Assembly: GCA_963777725.1 (NCBI GenBank)
Contig: CAVZRR010000001.1
Location: 1-64,000 of the forward strand
Length of the DNA stretch: 64,000 nucleotides
Source of the DNA: RPQJ01 sp963777725
GTDB lineage: Bacteria > Pseudomonadota > Gammaproteobacteria > Steroidobacterales > Steroidobacteraceae
Direction of reading: 5' to 3'
The first letter of the stretch is position 1. Each line of letters opens with the position of its first letter. Below the pieces are notes generated by a model. The model made no database searches. It was not told where the DNA came from and saw nothing but the letters and a program-made list of their open reading frames with translations. Of this stretch, positions 37,155 through 48,245 are shown piece by piece. A program made the position numbers and the translations under genes.

Positions 37155-37658
37155 ATGAGACACGGACTTTCCGGGCGGCAGTTGAGCCGCAATTCGACGC
37201 ATCGCTCGGCGATGCTGCGCAACATGGCGGCCTCGCTGCTGCGCCACGAGGCGATCCGCACGACCGTGCCGAAGGCCAAGGAACTGCGCCGCTTCGTCGA
37301 GCCGCTGATCACGCTCGGCAAGACCGACAGCCAGGCCAACCGCCGCCGCGCGTTTGCGCGCCTGCGCGACGCCGAAGTCGTCGACAAGCTGTTCGGCGAT
37401 CTCGGCCCGCGCTTCAAGGCGCGTCCGGGCGGCTACACCCGCATCCTGCACATGGCCAATCGCGCCGGCGACAATGCCGACATGGCGCTGATGGCGCTGG
37501 TCGACAAGGCGGTGCCGGCCGAGGCGAAGGCGGAAGAAGGCGAGAAGAAGCCGAAGGCACGCAAGAAGAAGGCTGCGGCGCCGGCCGCCGAGGGCGCTGC
37601 GGAGGCGACCGAGAAGAAGCCGCGCGCGCCCCGCAAGAAGAAAGTCGCGACGGCCTGA
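37155..37658 (+). CDS. rplQ: 50S ribosomal protein L17 with long basic tail
   Basis: Tunnel-exit protein. The core (residues 1-120) has MRHGLSGRQLSRNSTHRSAM and RPGGYTRILHMANRAGDNA. At 167 residues it exceeds the usual 120-130 by a C-terminal Lys/Ala/Pro-rich tail (KKPKARKKKAAAPAAE, EKKPRAPRKKKVATA). Last gene of the alpha operon. Confidence 0.96.
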   Translation: MRHGLSGRQLSRNSTHRSAMLRNMAASLLRHEAIRTTVPKAKELRRFVEPLITLGKTDSQANRRRAFARLRDAEVVDKLFGDLGPRFKARPGGYTRILHMANRAGDNADMALMALVDKAVPAEAKAEEGEKKPKARKKKAAAPAAEGAAEATEKKPRAPRKKKVATA

Positions 37659-37680
37659 GCGCGTCGCTCAGCAGACGGAA

Positions 37681-37713
37681 AAGAAGCCGGGGTTTTCCCG
37701 GCTTCTTTTTTTT
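37681..37713 (+). terminator. Intrinsic terminator after rplQ
   Basis: AAGAAGCCGGG (37681-37691) and CCCGGCTTCTT (37697-37707) form an 11-bp perfect stem with a 5-nt loop, continuing into eight T. It closes the ribosomal superlocus. Confidence 0.95.
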
Positions 37714-37796
37714 CGGCGCGTCACTTATCGTCGCTGCAGGCGCGTGCGCGGCCTGCGGCCGCCGACCGATTCGGCCATCACCCCCGGAGAACCCAG

Positions 37797-38189
37797 ATGA
37801 GCGTGATGCAGGAATTCAAGGAATTCGCGATGAAGGGCAACGTCGTCGACATGGCGGTCGGCGTCGTGATCGGCGGGGCGTTCGGCAAGATCGTCTCGTC
37901 GTTCGTCGGTGACGTCGTGATGCCGCTGCTCGGCAAGGTCGTGGGCGGCGTGAATTTCACCGACCTCGCGCTCGACCTCGGCGCAAGCCCGACGGGCGAG
38001 CCGGTGTTGCTCAAGTACGGCGCATTCCTGCAGTCCGCCTTCGATTTCCTGATCATCGCCGCGGCGATCTTCATGGCGGTCAAGGCGATCAACAGGCTGA
38101 AGACGCCCCCGCCGCCGGCTGCGCCGCCGCCGCCGCCGGCCGACGTCGCGCTGCTGACCGAGATTCGCGACCTGCTCAAGAAGGGCTGA
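37797..38189 (+). CDS. mscL: Large-conductance mechanosensitive channel
   Basis: Inner-membrane pentameric channel that releases solutes on hypo-osmotic shock. 130 residues. N-terminal helix and TM1: MQEFKEFAMKGNVVDMAVGV then VIGGAFGKIVSSFV. TM2 near residues 75-100 (SAFDFLIIAAAIFMAVKAIN). A Pro-rich linker (PPPPAAPPPPP) leads to the C-terminal helix LLTEIRDLLKK. Single gene between the rplQ terminator and convergent pepQ, overlapping the latter by 14 nt. Confidence 0.97.
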   Translation: MSVMQEFKEFAMKGNVVDMAVGVVIGGAFGKIVSSFVGDVVMPLLGKVVGGVNFTDLALDLGASPTGEPVLLKYGAFLQSAFDFLIIAAAIFMAVKAINRLKTPPPPAAPPPPPADVALLTEIRDLLKKG

Positions 38190-39510
38190 GCGCCGCGAAC
38201 GCGTCGCGCGTCAGGTTCTCGGGGGCGTCCGTCGTGCAGACGACGTCGTCCTCGATCCGGATGCCGCCGAACGGCTTCAGCCGCTCGACGGCGTCCCAGT
38301 CGATGTGGCGGCCACGGCCGTCGGCGCGCGCGGCCTCGAGCAGCAGGTCGATGAAGTAGAGGCCGGGCTCGACCGTCACGACGAACCCGGGCTCGAGCAC
38401 GCGCGTGAGGCGCAGGAACGGGTGACCGGCCGGCCGGGGGATCTCGCCCCCGGCTGCGCTGGCCGCGAGGCCCGCGACGTCGTGCACCTGCAGGCCGAGC
38501 AGGTGGCCGATGCCGTGCGGGAAGAACACGCTCGTCACGCCTTCCGCGACCGCCGTGTCGGCATCGCAGCGAACGATGCCGGCGTCACCGAGCAACTGGC
38601 CGATCGCACGGTGCGCCTCGAGGTGCACGTCGCGATAGTCGCGGCCGGCGCGAATGCCGCCGGCGAGCGCGCGTTGCAGCGCGTCCATGCCGGCCACGAG
38701 CGCGGCGAATTCCGGGTCGCCCGCTGGCCACGTGCGCGTGATGTCCGCGGCATAGCCGCGGAACTGCGCCCCCGCGTCGATCAGGAAGGAGCGCCGCGGC
38801 ACGTCGCGGCGCTGCTCGAGATGCTGGTAGTGCAGCACCGCCGCGCCCGCGTCGAATGCGATGATGTTGCCGTACGGCAGGTCGTTCTCGCGCTGGCCGG
38901 ACGCCGCGCAATAGGCGAGGTGCACCTCGAACTCGGATGCCCCGGCCAGGAACGCGTCCCGCGCGGCGACGTGCCCGCGCGCCGCGATGACCGAAGCGCG
39001 GCGCATGCACTCGAGTTCGTACGGTGTCTTCACTGCGCGCTGGAAATGCAGATGCGCGAGCACGGCGGCGGGATTGACCGCTCCGAAGCCCCACGGCTCG
39101 AACTCCGGTTGCCACTCGCCGACGAAGGCCGTCGAGCGCAGGTCCGTCGAGAGCACCTCGCGCGCCGCACCCGGTTCGCGCACGATCGAAATGTCGAACT
39201 CGCGTTGCCAGTCCCCCGCGGGCAGCGCGGGCGGGCGGTGCCAGTAATCCGCGGGCTGGTGGAAGCAGAGTCGCGGTCGATGGCCCGGCGCGTACGCGAT
39301 GAAGCAATCGGGCGCGTCGGTGATCGGTAGCCAGTGCTTGAAGTGCGGGTTGACTGCGAACGGGTAGGGACGGTCATCCTGGAATGCGTAACGCGGGCGG
39401 CCCGAGTAGACGACCAGTGACGCGAATTCGCCGGCTTCGAGCGCGGCATCGGCGCGTCGCTGCAGTTCGGCCAGGTGGGCGGGGAACAGGCTGTCGGTCT
39501 GATCTGGCAT
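38176..39510 (-). CDS. pepQ: Xaa-Pro dipeptidase
   Basis: Cytosolic M24B metallopeptidase cleaving X-Pro dipeptides; enterobacterial PepQ also hydrolyses some organophosphate triesters. 444 residues from the ATG at 39510 (MPDQTDSLFPAHLAEL), matching the family's usual 443; an upstream ATG at 39546 is possible. Metal ligands are all visible: two Asp in DAGAQFRGYAADITR, His in HGIGHLLGLQVHD, Glu in TVEPGLYF and Glu in GIRIEDDV. Monocistronic on the minus strand. Confidence 0.95.
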   Translation of the reverse strand: MPDQTDSLFPAHLAELQRRADAALEAGEFASLVVYSGRPRYAFQDDRPYPFAVNPHFKHWLPITDAPDCFIAYAPGHRPRLCFHQPADYWHRPPALPAGDWQREFDISIVREPGAAREVLSTDLRSTAFVGEWQPEFEPWGFGAVNPAAVLAHLHFQRAVKTPYELECMRRASVIAARGHVAARDAFLAGASEFEVHLAYCAASGQRENDLPYGNIIAFDAGAAVLHYQHLEQRRDVPRRSFLIDAGAQFRGYAADITRTWPAGDPEFAALVAGMDALQRALAGGIRAGRDYRDVHLEAHRAIGQLLGDAGIVRCDADTAVAEGVTSVFFPHGIGHLLGLQVHDVAGLAASAAGGEIPRPAGHPFLRLTRVLEPGFVVTVEPGLYFIDLLLEAARADGRGRHIDWDAVERLKPFGGIRIEDDVVCTTDAPENLTRDAFAALSPS

Positions 39511-39593
39511 TGGCTTGCACCCGGAAACCGCTGGGGAAGGCGACATCTTGCGGCAGAGCGGTCCTTGTCGCCATTCAGAGACAGTTGCGGGCG

Positions 39594-39621
39594 TTCCGAC
39601 GCCGGCGGCACGACCTAGAAT
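39594..39621 (+). promoter_or_regulatory. Possible promoter for the Ala-rich lipoprotein gene
   Basis: TTCCGA (39594-39599), 16-nt spacer, TAGAAT (39616-39621), about 95 nt before the ATG. Downstream lies a hairpin with arms CCGTGAC/GTCACGG (about 39639-39668). Confidence 0.35.
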
Positions 39622-39715
39622 TCCCTACGCACGATCACCGTGACGGAGCGCGCAAGCGCCGGTCACGGCAGATTGGCTGGAGTTCCGCCTTTTTTATCAT
39701 TTTGGGGTACATCGC

Positions 39716-40048
39716 ATGAACACGAAGATCGCACTTGCCGCCGCCCTGGCCGCCCTCGTCCTGGCCGGCTGCGCGAAGAAGGAAGAGGCCGTGCAGGCCA
39801 CTCAGGAAGCCGCTGCTGACGCCGCTGCCGCCGCTGGCGAAGCCGCTGACGCCGCTGCTGCCGCCGCGAGCGAAGCCGCCGACGCCGCTGGCGACTCCGT
39901 GGAAGCCGCTGGCGAGGCCGTCGAGGCCGCTGGTGACGCCGCTGCCGAGGTTGCCTCCGACGCCACCCAGGCGACGGGCGAGGCCGTCGAGGCGACGGGC
40001 GAGGCCGTGCAGGAAGCCGGCCAGGCCGTGCAGGAAGCCGCCAAGTAA
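39716..40048 (+). CDS. Alanine-rich heptad-repeat lipoprotein
   Basis: 110 residues. A signal peptide (MNTKIALAAALAALVLAGC) with lipobox LAGC predicts lipidation at Cys19, followed by KKEEA, which does not look like an inner-membrane retention signal. The rest is one long helix of Ala, Glu, Asp, Gly and Val with 7-residue periodicity, clearest at the end as GEAVEAT-GEAVQEA-GQAVQEA. This recalls small outer-membrane helical lipoproteins or LEA-like helices; no enzyme motif is present. Monocistronic, with its own hairpin at the 3' end. I do not recognise a named family. Confidence 0.8.
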   Translation: MNTKIALAAALAALVLAGCAKKEEAVQATQEAAADAAAAAGEAADAAAAAASEAADAAGDSVEAAGEAVEAAGDAAAEVASDATQATGEAVEATGEAVQEAGQAVQEAAK

Positions 40049-40073
40049 TCTGGCGACCAGCCTGAGCTGAACG

Positions 40074-40105
40074 GACGGGCGGGTTCCGACTGGGGCCCGC
40101 CCGTC
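40074..40105 (+). terminator. Terminator after the Ala-rich lipoprotein gene
   Basis: GACGGGCGGG (40074-40083) and CCCGCCCGTC (40096-40105) form a 10-bp perfect stem, followed by TTTGCTT. Strong stem, weak T-tract. Confidence 0.7.
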
Positions 40106-40172
40106 TTTGCTTGGAGCGCCGGCGCTCCAGGCCTTCGCACCCGGTCGCGCTCGCTGGAGGCTGGCCGAGGCC

Positions 40173-40700
40173 GTGACCGTCACCCTACGAGACGCGCGCG
40201 ATTCCGCCGCAGACCGCGATTGGATCCGTGCGGTCTACCGCGACTATCTGTCCGAGCTCTCGGCCTCGAAGTCCGGACTGTTTCCCGCGCTGGGCGAATG
40301 GCCGAGCCGCGAAGACGAGTTCCTCGCGGCGTGGTTCAACGATTCCAGCGCCCACCCCTTCGTGATCCTGTCCAGCGGCACGCGCGCCGGATTCGCGCTC
40401 GTCGCGCGGCCCCCCGACTTTCCGCGGCGCACCGCCGACTACCGCATGGCGGAATTCTTCGTGATCTCGAGCGCCCGCCGCCGTGGCGTCGGCGCGGGTG
40501 CCGCTGAACTGCTGTTCAGCCGCTTCAGCGGCGACTGGGAAGTGCTCGAGGACGAGTACAACCGCGCGGCATTGGGCTTCTGGCGACGCGTGATCGCCCG
40601 GCAGACGCAGGGTCGTTACACCGAGAGCCGCATCGCCGGCGAAGTCTGCCACCGCTTTCACACGGACCCGCTGGCCACCCGCAGCACCCCGCGGGGTTGA
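40173..40700 (+). CDS. GNAT-family N-acetyltransferase
   Basis: Probable acetyl-CoA-dependent transferase of unknown substrate. 175 residues from the GTG at 40173 (MTVTLRDARDSAADRDWIRA), preceded by GGCCGAGG. Motif A of the fold is seen as AEFFVISSARRRGVGAGAAE, with the (R/Q)xxGx(G/A) acetyl-CoA loop; motif B as EDEYNRAALGFWRRVI. A longer frame back to 40107 would start within the preceding terminator and is rejected. Tail-to-tail with uvrA. Confidence 0.8.
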   Translation: MTVTLRDARDSAADRDWIRAVYRDYLSELSASKSGLFPALGEWPSREDEFLAAWFNDSSAHPFVILSSGTRAGFALVARPPDFPRRTADYRMAEFFVISSARRRGVGAGAAELLFSRFSGDWEVLEDEYNRAALGFWRRVIARQTQGRYTESRIAGEVCHRFHTDPLATRSTPRG

Positions 40701-40709
40701 CCCATCGCA

Positions 40710-43566
<2,857 letters not shown>

Positions 43567-43568
<2 letters not shown>

Positions 43569-44859
43569 GGCAGAAGTCCAGTTTCGGGCGGCCGGGGGTC
43601 AGCCTGTTAATATAGGCCCAGCTTTCGAGGCAAAGCCAATCCGAACCCAGGAATCCACAACCAAGCCGGCGCTCTCGCCGCAGGAGCGCCGCTCCGTCGG
43701 TGCGCTCGCGGCGATCTACGCGACCCGCATGCTCGGGCTGTTCCTGCTGCTGCCGGTCCTGGCGCTGCACGCGCGCGAGCTGCCGGATTATTCGCCGCTG
43801 CTGCTCGGCCTCGCCATGGGCGCTTACGGGCTCACCCAGGCGGTGCTGCAGATCCCGTTCGGTCGCTGGTCGGACCGCTTCGGGCGCAAGCCGGTGATCC
43901 TGGTCGGCCTGGCGCTGTTCGCGGCGGGATCGGTGATCGGCGCGCTCGCCGAGCTCGGTGGCGGGGCTGATCCTGGCGCGATGCGTGCAGGGCGCGGGCG
44001 CCGTGTCTCGCGGCCGTGACCGCATTGCTCGCCGACCTGACGCGGGCCGAGGTGCGCACCCGCGCCATGGCGGTCGTCGGCGTGAGCATCGGGCTGTCGT
44101 TCGTCGTCGCGCTGGTGCTCGGACCGGTGCTCGGCGGTGCGATCGGCGTGCCGGGCATCTTCATGGTGATGCTGGCGATGGCGCTGTCCGGCATCGCGCT
44201 GCTCGTCTTCGCCGTGCCTGCCGAGCCGGAACGCACCGGAGGCGCCGAGTCGCGCCCGCTCTCGGCATTGCTCGAGCTGTTGCTGCGGCCCGGCCTGCGC
44301 CCGCTGTATGCCGGGGTGTTCGCGCTGCATTTCATCATGACCGCGACGTTCCTGTCGGTGCCGCAGGCTCTGGCGACGGATCTCGGCCTGGCCGCGGCCG
44401 GGCACTGGAAGGTCTATCTCGGCGTGTTCGTGGCCTCGCTGGCCGGGACCATCCCGCTGATCCTCGCCACGGAGCGCTCCACGCGCGGGCGGGCGCTGTT
44501 CATGGCCGCGGTGCTGCTCGCCGGGGGCGCCCAGGCGCTGCTGGGCTTCGATCACGGCCACCTGTGGTGGGTCCTGGGCGCGCATGACGCTGTTCTTCGC
44601 GACGTTCAATTACCTCGAGGCGCGGTTGCCGGCCCTGCTCACGCTGGCGGCACCCGGCACCGAGCGCGGCGCAGCGCTCGGGATCTTCGCGACGGCCCAG
44701 TTCCTGGGCGCCTTCCTGGGCGGTGCGGTCGGCGGCGTGCTGCTCGGCCGGTTCGGGCTGCAGGGGGTCTTCTGGGGCAGCGCGGTCCTCGCCGTCGCCT
44801 GGGCCGGCGTCGCGGCATTCGGCGGCGGCGCCGTCGAATATCGGCGCGAACGCGCCTGA
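43567..44859 (+). CDS. YajR-like MFS transporter, three apparent +1 frameshifts
   Basis: Inner-membrane major facilitator superfamily exporter next to ssb and divergent from uvrA, the same order as in pseudomonads. Frame 1 carries ALAAIYATRMLGLFLLLPVL and the MFS signature GRWSDRFGRKPVI. Sense then moves one base at about 43957 (GLILARCVQGAGAVS), again at about 44009 (AAVTALLADLTRAEVRTRAM), and again at about 44582 (MTLFFATFNYLEARLPALL). Each step is one surplus base; removing all three gives one open frame of about 429 residues ending at 44859. The start is uncertain: the ATG at 43567 is the first available, but the first 40 residues look non-coding. Substrate unknown. Confidence 0.8.
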
Positions 44860-44925
44860 TTCTCAGTTTCCGCCGGGGCGCCCCGGTGCCGTAAAATTCC
44901 ATTCCTTTACACGCGGGTAGATGCC

Positions 44926-45381
44926 ATGGCACGCGGAATCAACAAAGTCATCCTGGTCGGCAATCTCGGCAAGGACCCGGAGACGCGCTACATGCCGAGC
45001 GGCAAGGCCGTCACGAACTTCAGCATCGCCACCTCGGAGAGCTGGAAGGACAAGCAGACCGGCGAGCAGCGCGAGCAGACCGAGTGGCACAACATCGTCA
45101 TGTACGACCGGCTGGCCGAGATCGCCGCCGAGTACCTGCGCAAGGGCTCGCAGGTCTACGTCGAGGGCCGCATCCGCACCCGCAAGTGGCAGGACAAGGA
45201 AGGCAAGGACCGCTACACGACCGAGATCATCGCCAACGAGATGCAGATGCTCGGCAGCCGCGCCGGCGGCGGCGCCGGCACCGAGTCGCGCGCGGAACCG
45301 CGTGCTGCGAGCGGTGGCGGCGAGCGTGCGCCCGCGGCTCCGGCCCGCGACGACACGTTCGACGACGACATCCCGTTCTGA
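44926..45381 (+). CDS. ssb: Single-stranded DNA-binding protein
   Basis: Binds ssDNA as a tetramer in replication and repair. 151 residues: OB-fold MARGINKVILVGNLGKDPET, TEWHNIVMYDRLAEIAAEYL; a Gly/Ala/Glu linker; and the partner-binding tip DDDIPF. A TAAAAT -10-like box lies at 44892-44897. miaB starts 12 nt downstream. Confidence 0.98.
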   Translation: MARGINKVILVGNLGKDPETRYMPSGKAVTNFSIATSESWKDKQTGEQREQTEWHNIVMYDRLAEIAAEYLRKGSQVYVEGRIRTRKWQDKEGKDRYTTEIIANEMQMLGSRAGGGAGTESRAEPRAASGGGERAPAAPARDDTFDDDIPF

Positions 45382-45393
45382 CCGGCCCCGTCG

Positions 45394-46734
45394 ATGCCGC
45401 GCGTCCACGTCCGCACCCACGGCTGCCAGATGAACGAGTACGACTCCGCCCGGATGGCGGACGTGCTGCGCGAGTCGGGCGGCTATGAGCCGACGGACGA
45501 TCCCGCCGCGGCCGACCTGCTGCTGCTCAATACCTGCTCGGTGCGCGAGAAGGCGCAGGAAAAGGTCTTCTCGCTGCTCGGCCAGTGGCGGCTGCTGAAG
45601 CTCGAGCGTCCCGGCGTGATCATCGGCGTGGGCGGCTGCGTCGCGAGCCAGGAAGGCGAGGGCATCACGGCGCGCGCGCCGTTCGTGGACCTGGTGTTCG
45701 GCCCGCAGACCCTGCACCGGCTGCCGGAGATGATCGAGCGCGTGCAGGCCGGCGGCCGTGCGGTCGTGGACGTGAGCTTCCCGGAGATCGAGAAGTTCGA
45801 TCGCCTGCCGGAGCCACGGGCCACGGGTGCCACGGTCTTCGTCTCGATCATGGAAGGCTGCAGCAAGTACTGCACGTTCTGCGTCGTGCCGTACACGCGC
45901 GGCGAGGAAGTGAGCCGTCCCGTCGCACAAGTGATGGACGAGATCCGCGGCCTCGCGGCGCAGGGCGCGAGCGAGATCGTGCTGCTCGGCCAGAACGTGA
46001 ACGCGTATCGCGGCGCGCTGGACGGCGGCGGATACGCCGATCTCGCGGCGCTGATCTACTTCGTCGCCGAGGTGCCCGGCGTCGAGCGCATCCGCTTCAC
46101 GACCTCGCATCCGGTCGAGTTCCGCGACAGCCTCGTCGAGGCCTATCGCGACGTGCCGCAGCTCGCGAACTTCCTGCACCTGCCCGTGCAGAGCGGTTCC
46201 GACCGCATCCTCGCGCTGATGAAGCGCGGCCACACGGTGCTCGAGTACAAGCAGAAGATCCGCCGGCTGCGCGCAGTGCGCCCCGACATCTGCATTTCGT
46301 CGGACTTCATCGTCGGCTTCCCGGGCGAGACCGAGCGCGACTTCGAGGCGACGATGGACCTGATCGCCGAAGTCGGTTTCGACCAGAGCTTCAGCTTCCT
46401 CTACAGCCGCCGCCCGGGCACGCCCGCGGCCTCGCTGCCCGACGACCTGCCGCATGCGGTCAAGCAGGCCCGGCTCGAGCGGTTGCAGCAACGCGTCGAC
46501 GCGCAGTCGCTGGCGATCAGCCGCGGCATGGTCGGCTCCGTGCAGCGCGTGCTGGTCGAGCGCGCGGCAAAGAAGCACGAACGCCAGGTCGCCGGTCGCA
46601 CCGAGAACAATCGCTGGGTCAATTTCGAAGGTCCGCCCAGCCTGATCGGCCGTTTCGTCGACGTCGTCATCACCGAGGCGATGCCGAACTCGCTGCGCGG
46701 CCGCCTGGCCGAGCCACTCAGGAGCATCGCTTGA
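45394..46734 (+). CDS. miaB: tRNA-2-methylthio-N6-dimethylallyladenosine synthase
   Basis: Radical-SAM methylthiotransferase modifying A37 of tRNAs. 446 residues. The N-terminal UPF0004 domain holds Cys in THGCQMNEYDS, LNTCSVREKA and GVGGCVASQ for the auxiliary cluster. Radical-SAM CxxxCxxC: GCSKYCTFCVVPYTRG. Also LPVQSGSDRIL and a C-terminal TRAM domain (QVAGRTENNRWVNFEG). The stop overlaps the TTG start of ybeZ. Confidence 0.97.
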   Translation: MPRVHVRTHGCQMNEYDSARMADVLRESGGYEPTDDPAAADLLLLNTCSVREKAQEKVFSLLGQWRLLKLERPGVIIGVGGCVASQEGEGITARAPFVDLVFGPQTLHRLPEMIERVQAGGRAVVDVSFPEIEKFDRLPEPRATGATVFVSIMEGCSKYCTFCVVPYTRGEEVSRPVAQVMDEIRGLAAQGASEIVLLGQNVNAYRGALDGGGYADLAALIYFVAEVPGVERIRFTTSHPVEFRDSLVEAYRDVPQLANFLHLPVQSGSDRILALMKRGHTVLEYKQKIRRLRAVRPDICISSDFIVGFPGETERDFEATMDLIAEVGFDQSFSFLYSRRPGTPAASLPDDLPHAVKQARLERLQQRVDAQSLAISRGMVGSVQRVLVERAAKKHERQVAGRTENNRWVNFEGPPSLIGRFVDVVITEAMPNSLRGRLAEPLRSIA

Positions 46735-47711
46735 CTGCGCAGGTCGCGGTCCGCGAGCTGTCGCTGGAGGCTGCCGACAACACGCGGCTCGGCAATTTCG
46801 CCGGTCCCATGGAGCAGAACCTGCGCCACGTCGAGGAGCGCCTCGGCGTCGAGGTGCGGCGGCGCGGCCACCGGCTGCAGGTGTTCGGTCCGCCCGGCAT
46901 CGTCGACAGCGCGCACGCCGTGCTCGCGCGGATGTTCGAGCTTTCGGCGGCCGAGGCGATGTCGCCGGAGCGCGTGCACCTCTGCGTGCAGGAACTCGGC
47001 TTTCCGGCCGCCGGCGACCCTGCGGGCGCCGTGGCGGACGTCATCGTGCAGACCCAGCGCGGCGGCATCCGCGGTCGCGGCGCGAACCAGAAGCTGTATC
47101 TCGACAACATCCGCGCGAACGACCTCACGTTCGGCATCGGGCCGGCGGGCACCGGCAAGACCTATCTGGCGGTGGCGAGCGCCGTCGAATCCCTGCAGTC
47201 CGGGGCGGTGCGCCGCATCGTGCTGGTGCGTCCCGCGGTCGAGGCCGGCGAGCGCCTCGGCTTCCTGCCGGGCGATCTCGCGCAGAAAGTCGACCCGTAC
47301 CTGCGACCGATGTACGACGCTTTGTACGAGATGCTCGGTTTCGACCGCGTGGCCCGCAACGTCGAGCGCCAGATCATCGAGGTGGCCCCGCTCGCGTTCA
47401 TGCGTGGCCGCTCGCTGAACGATTCGTTCATCATCCTCGACGAGGCGCAGAACACCACGCTCGAGCAGATGAAGATGTTCCTGACGCGGCTCGGCTTCGG
47501 CTCGAAAGCCGTGGTCACCGGCGACATCACGCAGATCGACCTGCCGCGCCAGCAGCGCTCGGGCCTGCGCCACGCGATCGAGGTGTTGCGCGGCGTCGAG
47601 GGCGTGGCGTTCACGTTCTTCAACGCGCGCGACGTGGTGCGCCACCCGCTGGTGCAACGCATCGTGCAGGCCTACGAGCGCGAGTCGCCGGAGCCGGAGC
47701 CGGGGTCGTGA
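46731..47711 (+). CDS. ybeZ: PhoH-like ATPase YbeZ
   Basis: Cytosolic P-loop ATPase, partner of the RNase YbeY. 326 residues with a TTG start overlapping the miaB stop (TTGA), a sign of translational coupling. N-terminal RNA-binding-like region to about residue 100, then Walker A GPAGTGKTYLAV and Walker B FIILDEAQNTTLEQ. VLVRPAVEAGERLGFLPGD is the PhoH signature. Overlaps ybeY by 4 nt. Confidence 0.95.
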   Translation: MTAQVAVRELSLEAADNTRLGNFAGPMEQNLRHVEERLGVEVRRRGHRLQVFGPPGIVDSAHAVLARMFELSAAEAMSPERVHLCVQELGFPAAGDPAGAVADVIVQTQRGGIRGRGANQKLYLDNIRANDLTFGIGPAGTGKTYLAVASAVESLQSGAVRRIVLVRPAVEAGERLGFLPGDLAQKVDPYLRPMYDALYEMLGFDRVARNVERQIIEVAPLAFMRGRSLNDSFIILDEAQNTTLEQMKMFLTRLGFGSKAVVTGDITQIDLPRQQRSGLRHAIEVLRGVEGVAFTFFNARDVVRHPLVQRIVQAYERESPEPEPGS

Positions 47712-48245
47712 CCCAGGTCGTGACGACGACACGGCCGGCGCCGTTTCGGGTCGAGGCACAGTTCGCCGCGCGGCGCCCGTGGGTGCCGTCCGCGGCGGCG
47801 TTGCGTCGCTGGGCCGCCGCCGCGCACCGGGCCGCCACGACGAGCCGAAGGCCGCGTGCGTCGTGGCCCGGAAGCGGCGGCGGGCGGTCTCTGCATCCGC
47901 GTCGTCGGCGCGGCCGCGAGCCGGCGTCTCAACCGCGAGTACCGCGGCAAGGACCAGCCGACCAACGTGCTCTCGTTCCCGGCGTCGCCGGTCGAGCGCG
48001 AGCTGGCAGCGTCGCTGGGCGATCTCGCGATCTGCGCCACGGTGGTCGCCGCCGAGGCCCGGGAGCAGGGCAAGGCGCCGCCGGCGCACTGGGCCCACAT
48101 GGTCGTGCACGGAGTGCTCCACCTGCACGGCTACGATCACCAGTCCGCGCGCGCCGCGCGCCGCATGGAGGGCCTCGAGGTGGAAATCCTGCGCGGATTC
48201 GGGTATCAGAATCCTTATCGACACGTCACTCTCCGCAAGCAATGA
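47708..48245 (+). CDS. ybeY: Endoribonuclease YbeY, one apparent frameshift
   Basis: Metal-dependent RNase for 16S rRNA 3' maturation and ribosome quality control. The start (MTQVVTTTRPAPFRVEAQF) overlaps ybeZ. The frame gives RRPWVPSAAALRRWAAAA, then fails near 47820-47830. Sense resumes as LCIRVVGAAASRRLNREYRG, PTNVLSF, and the catalytic zinc motif HGVLHLHGYDH. One surplus base explains the change and gives about 178 residues, roughly 20 more than usual, the excess being a low-complexity segment before LCIRV. Overlaps corC by 4 nt. Confidence 0.88.

Noticed and set aside
40107..40172. Upstream extension of the GNAT gene from a TTG start
   Set aside because: The start falls within the tail of the preceding terminator; the GTG at 40173 has a better ribosome binding site and matches the domain start.
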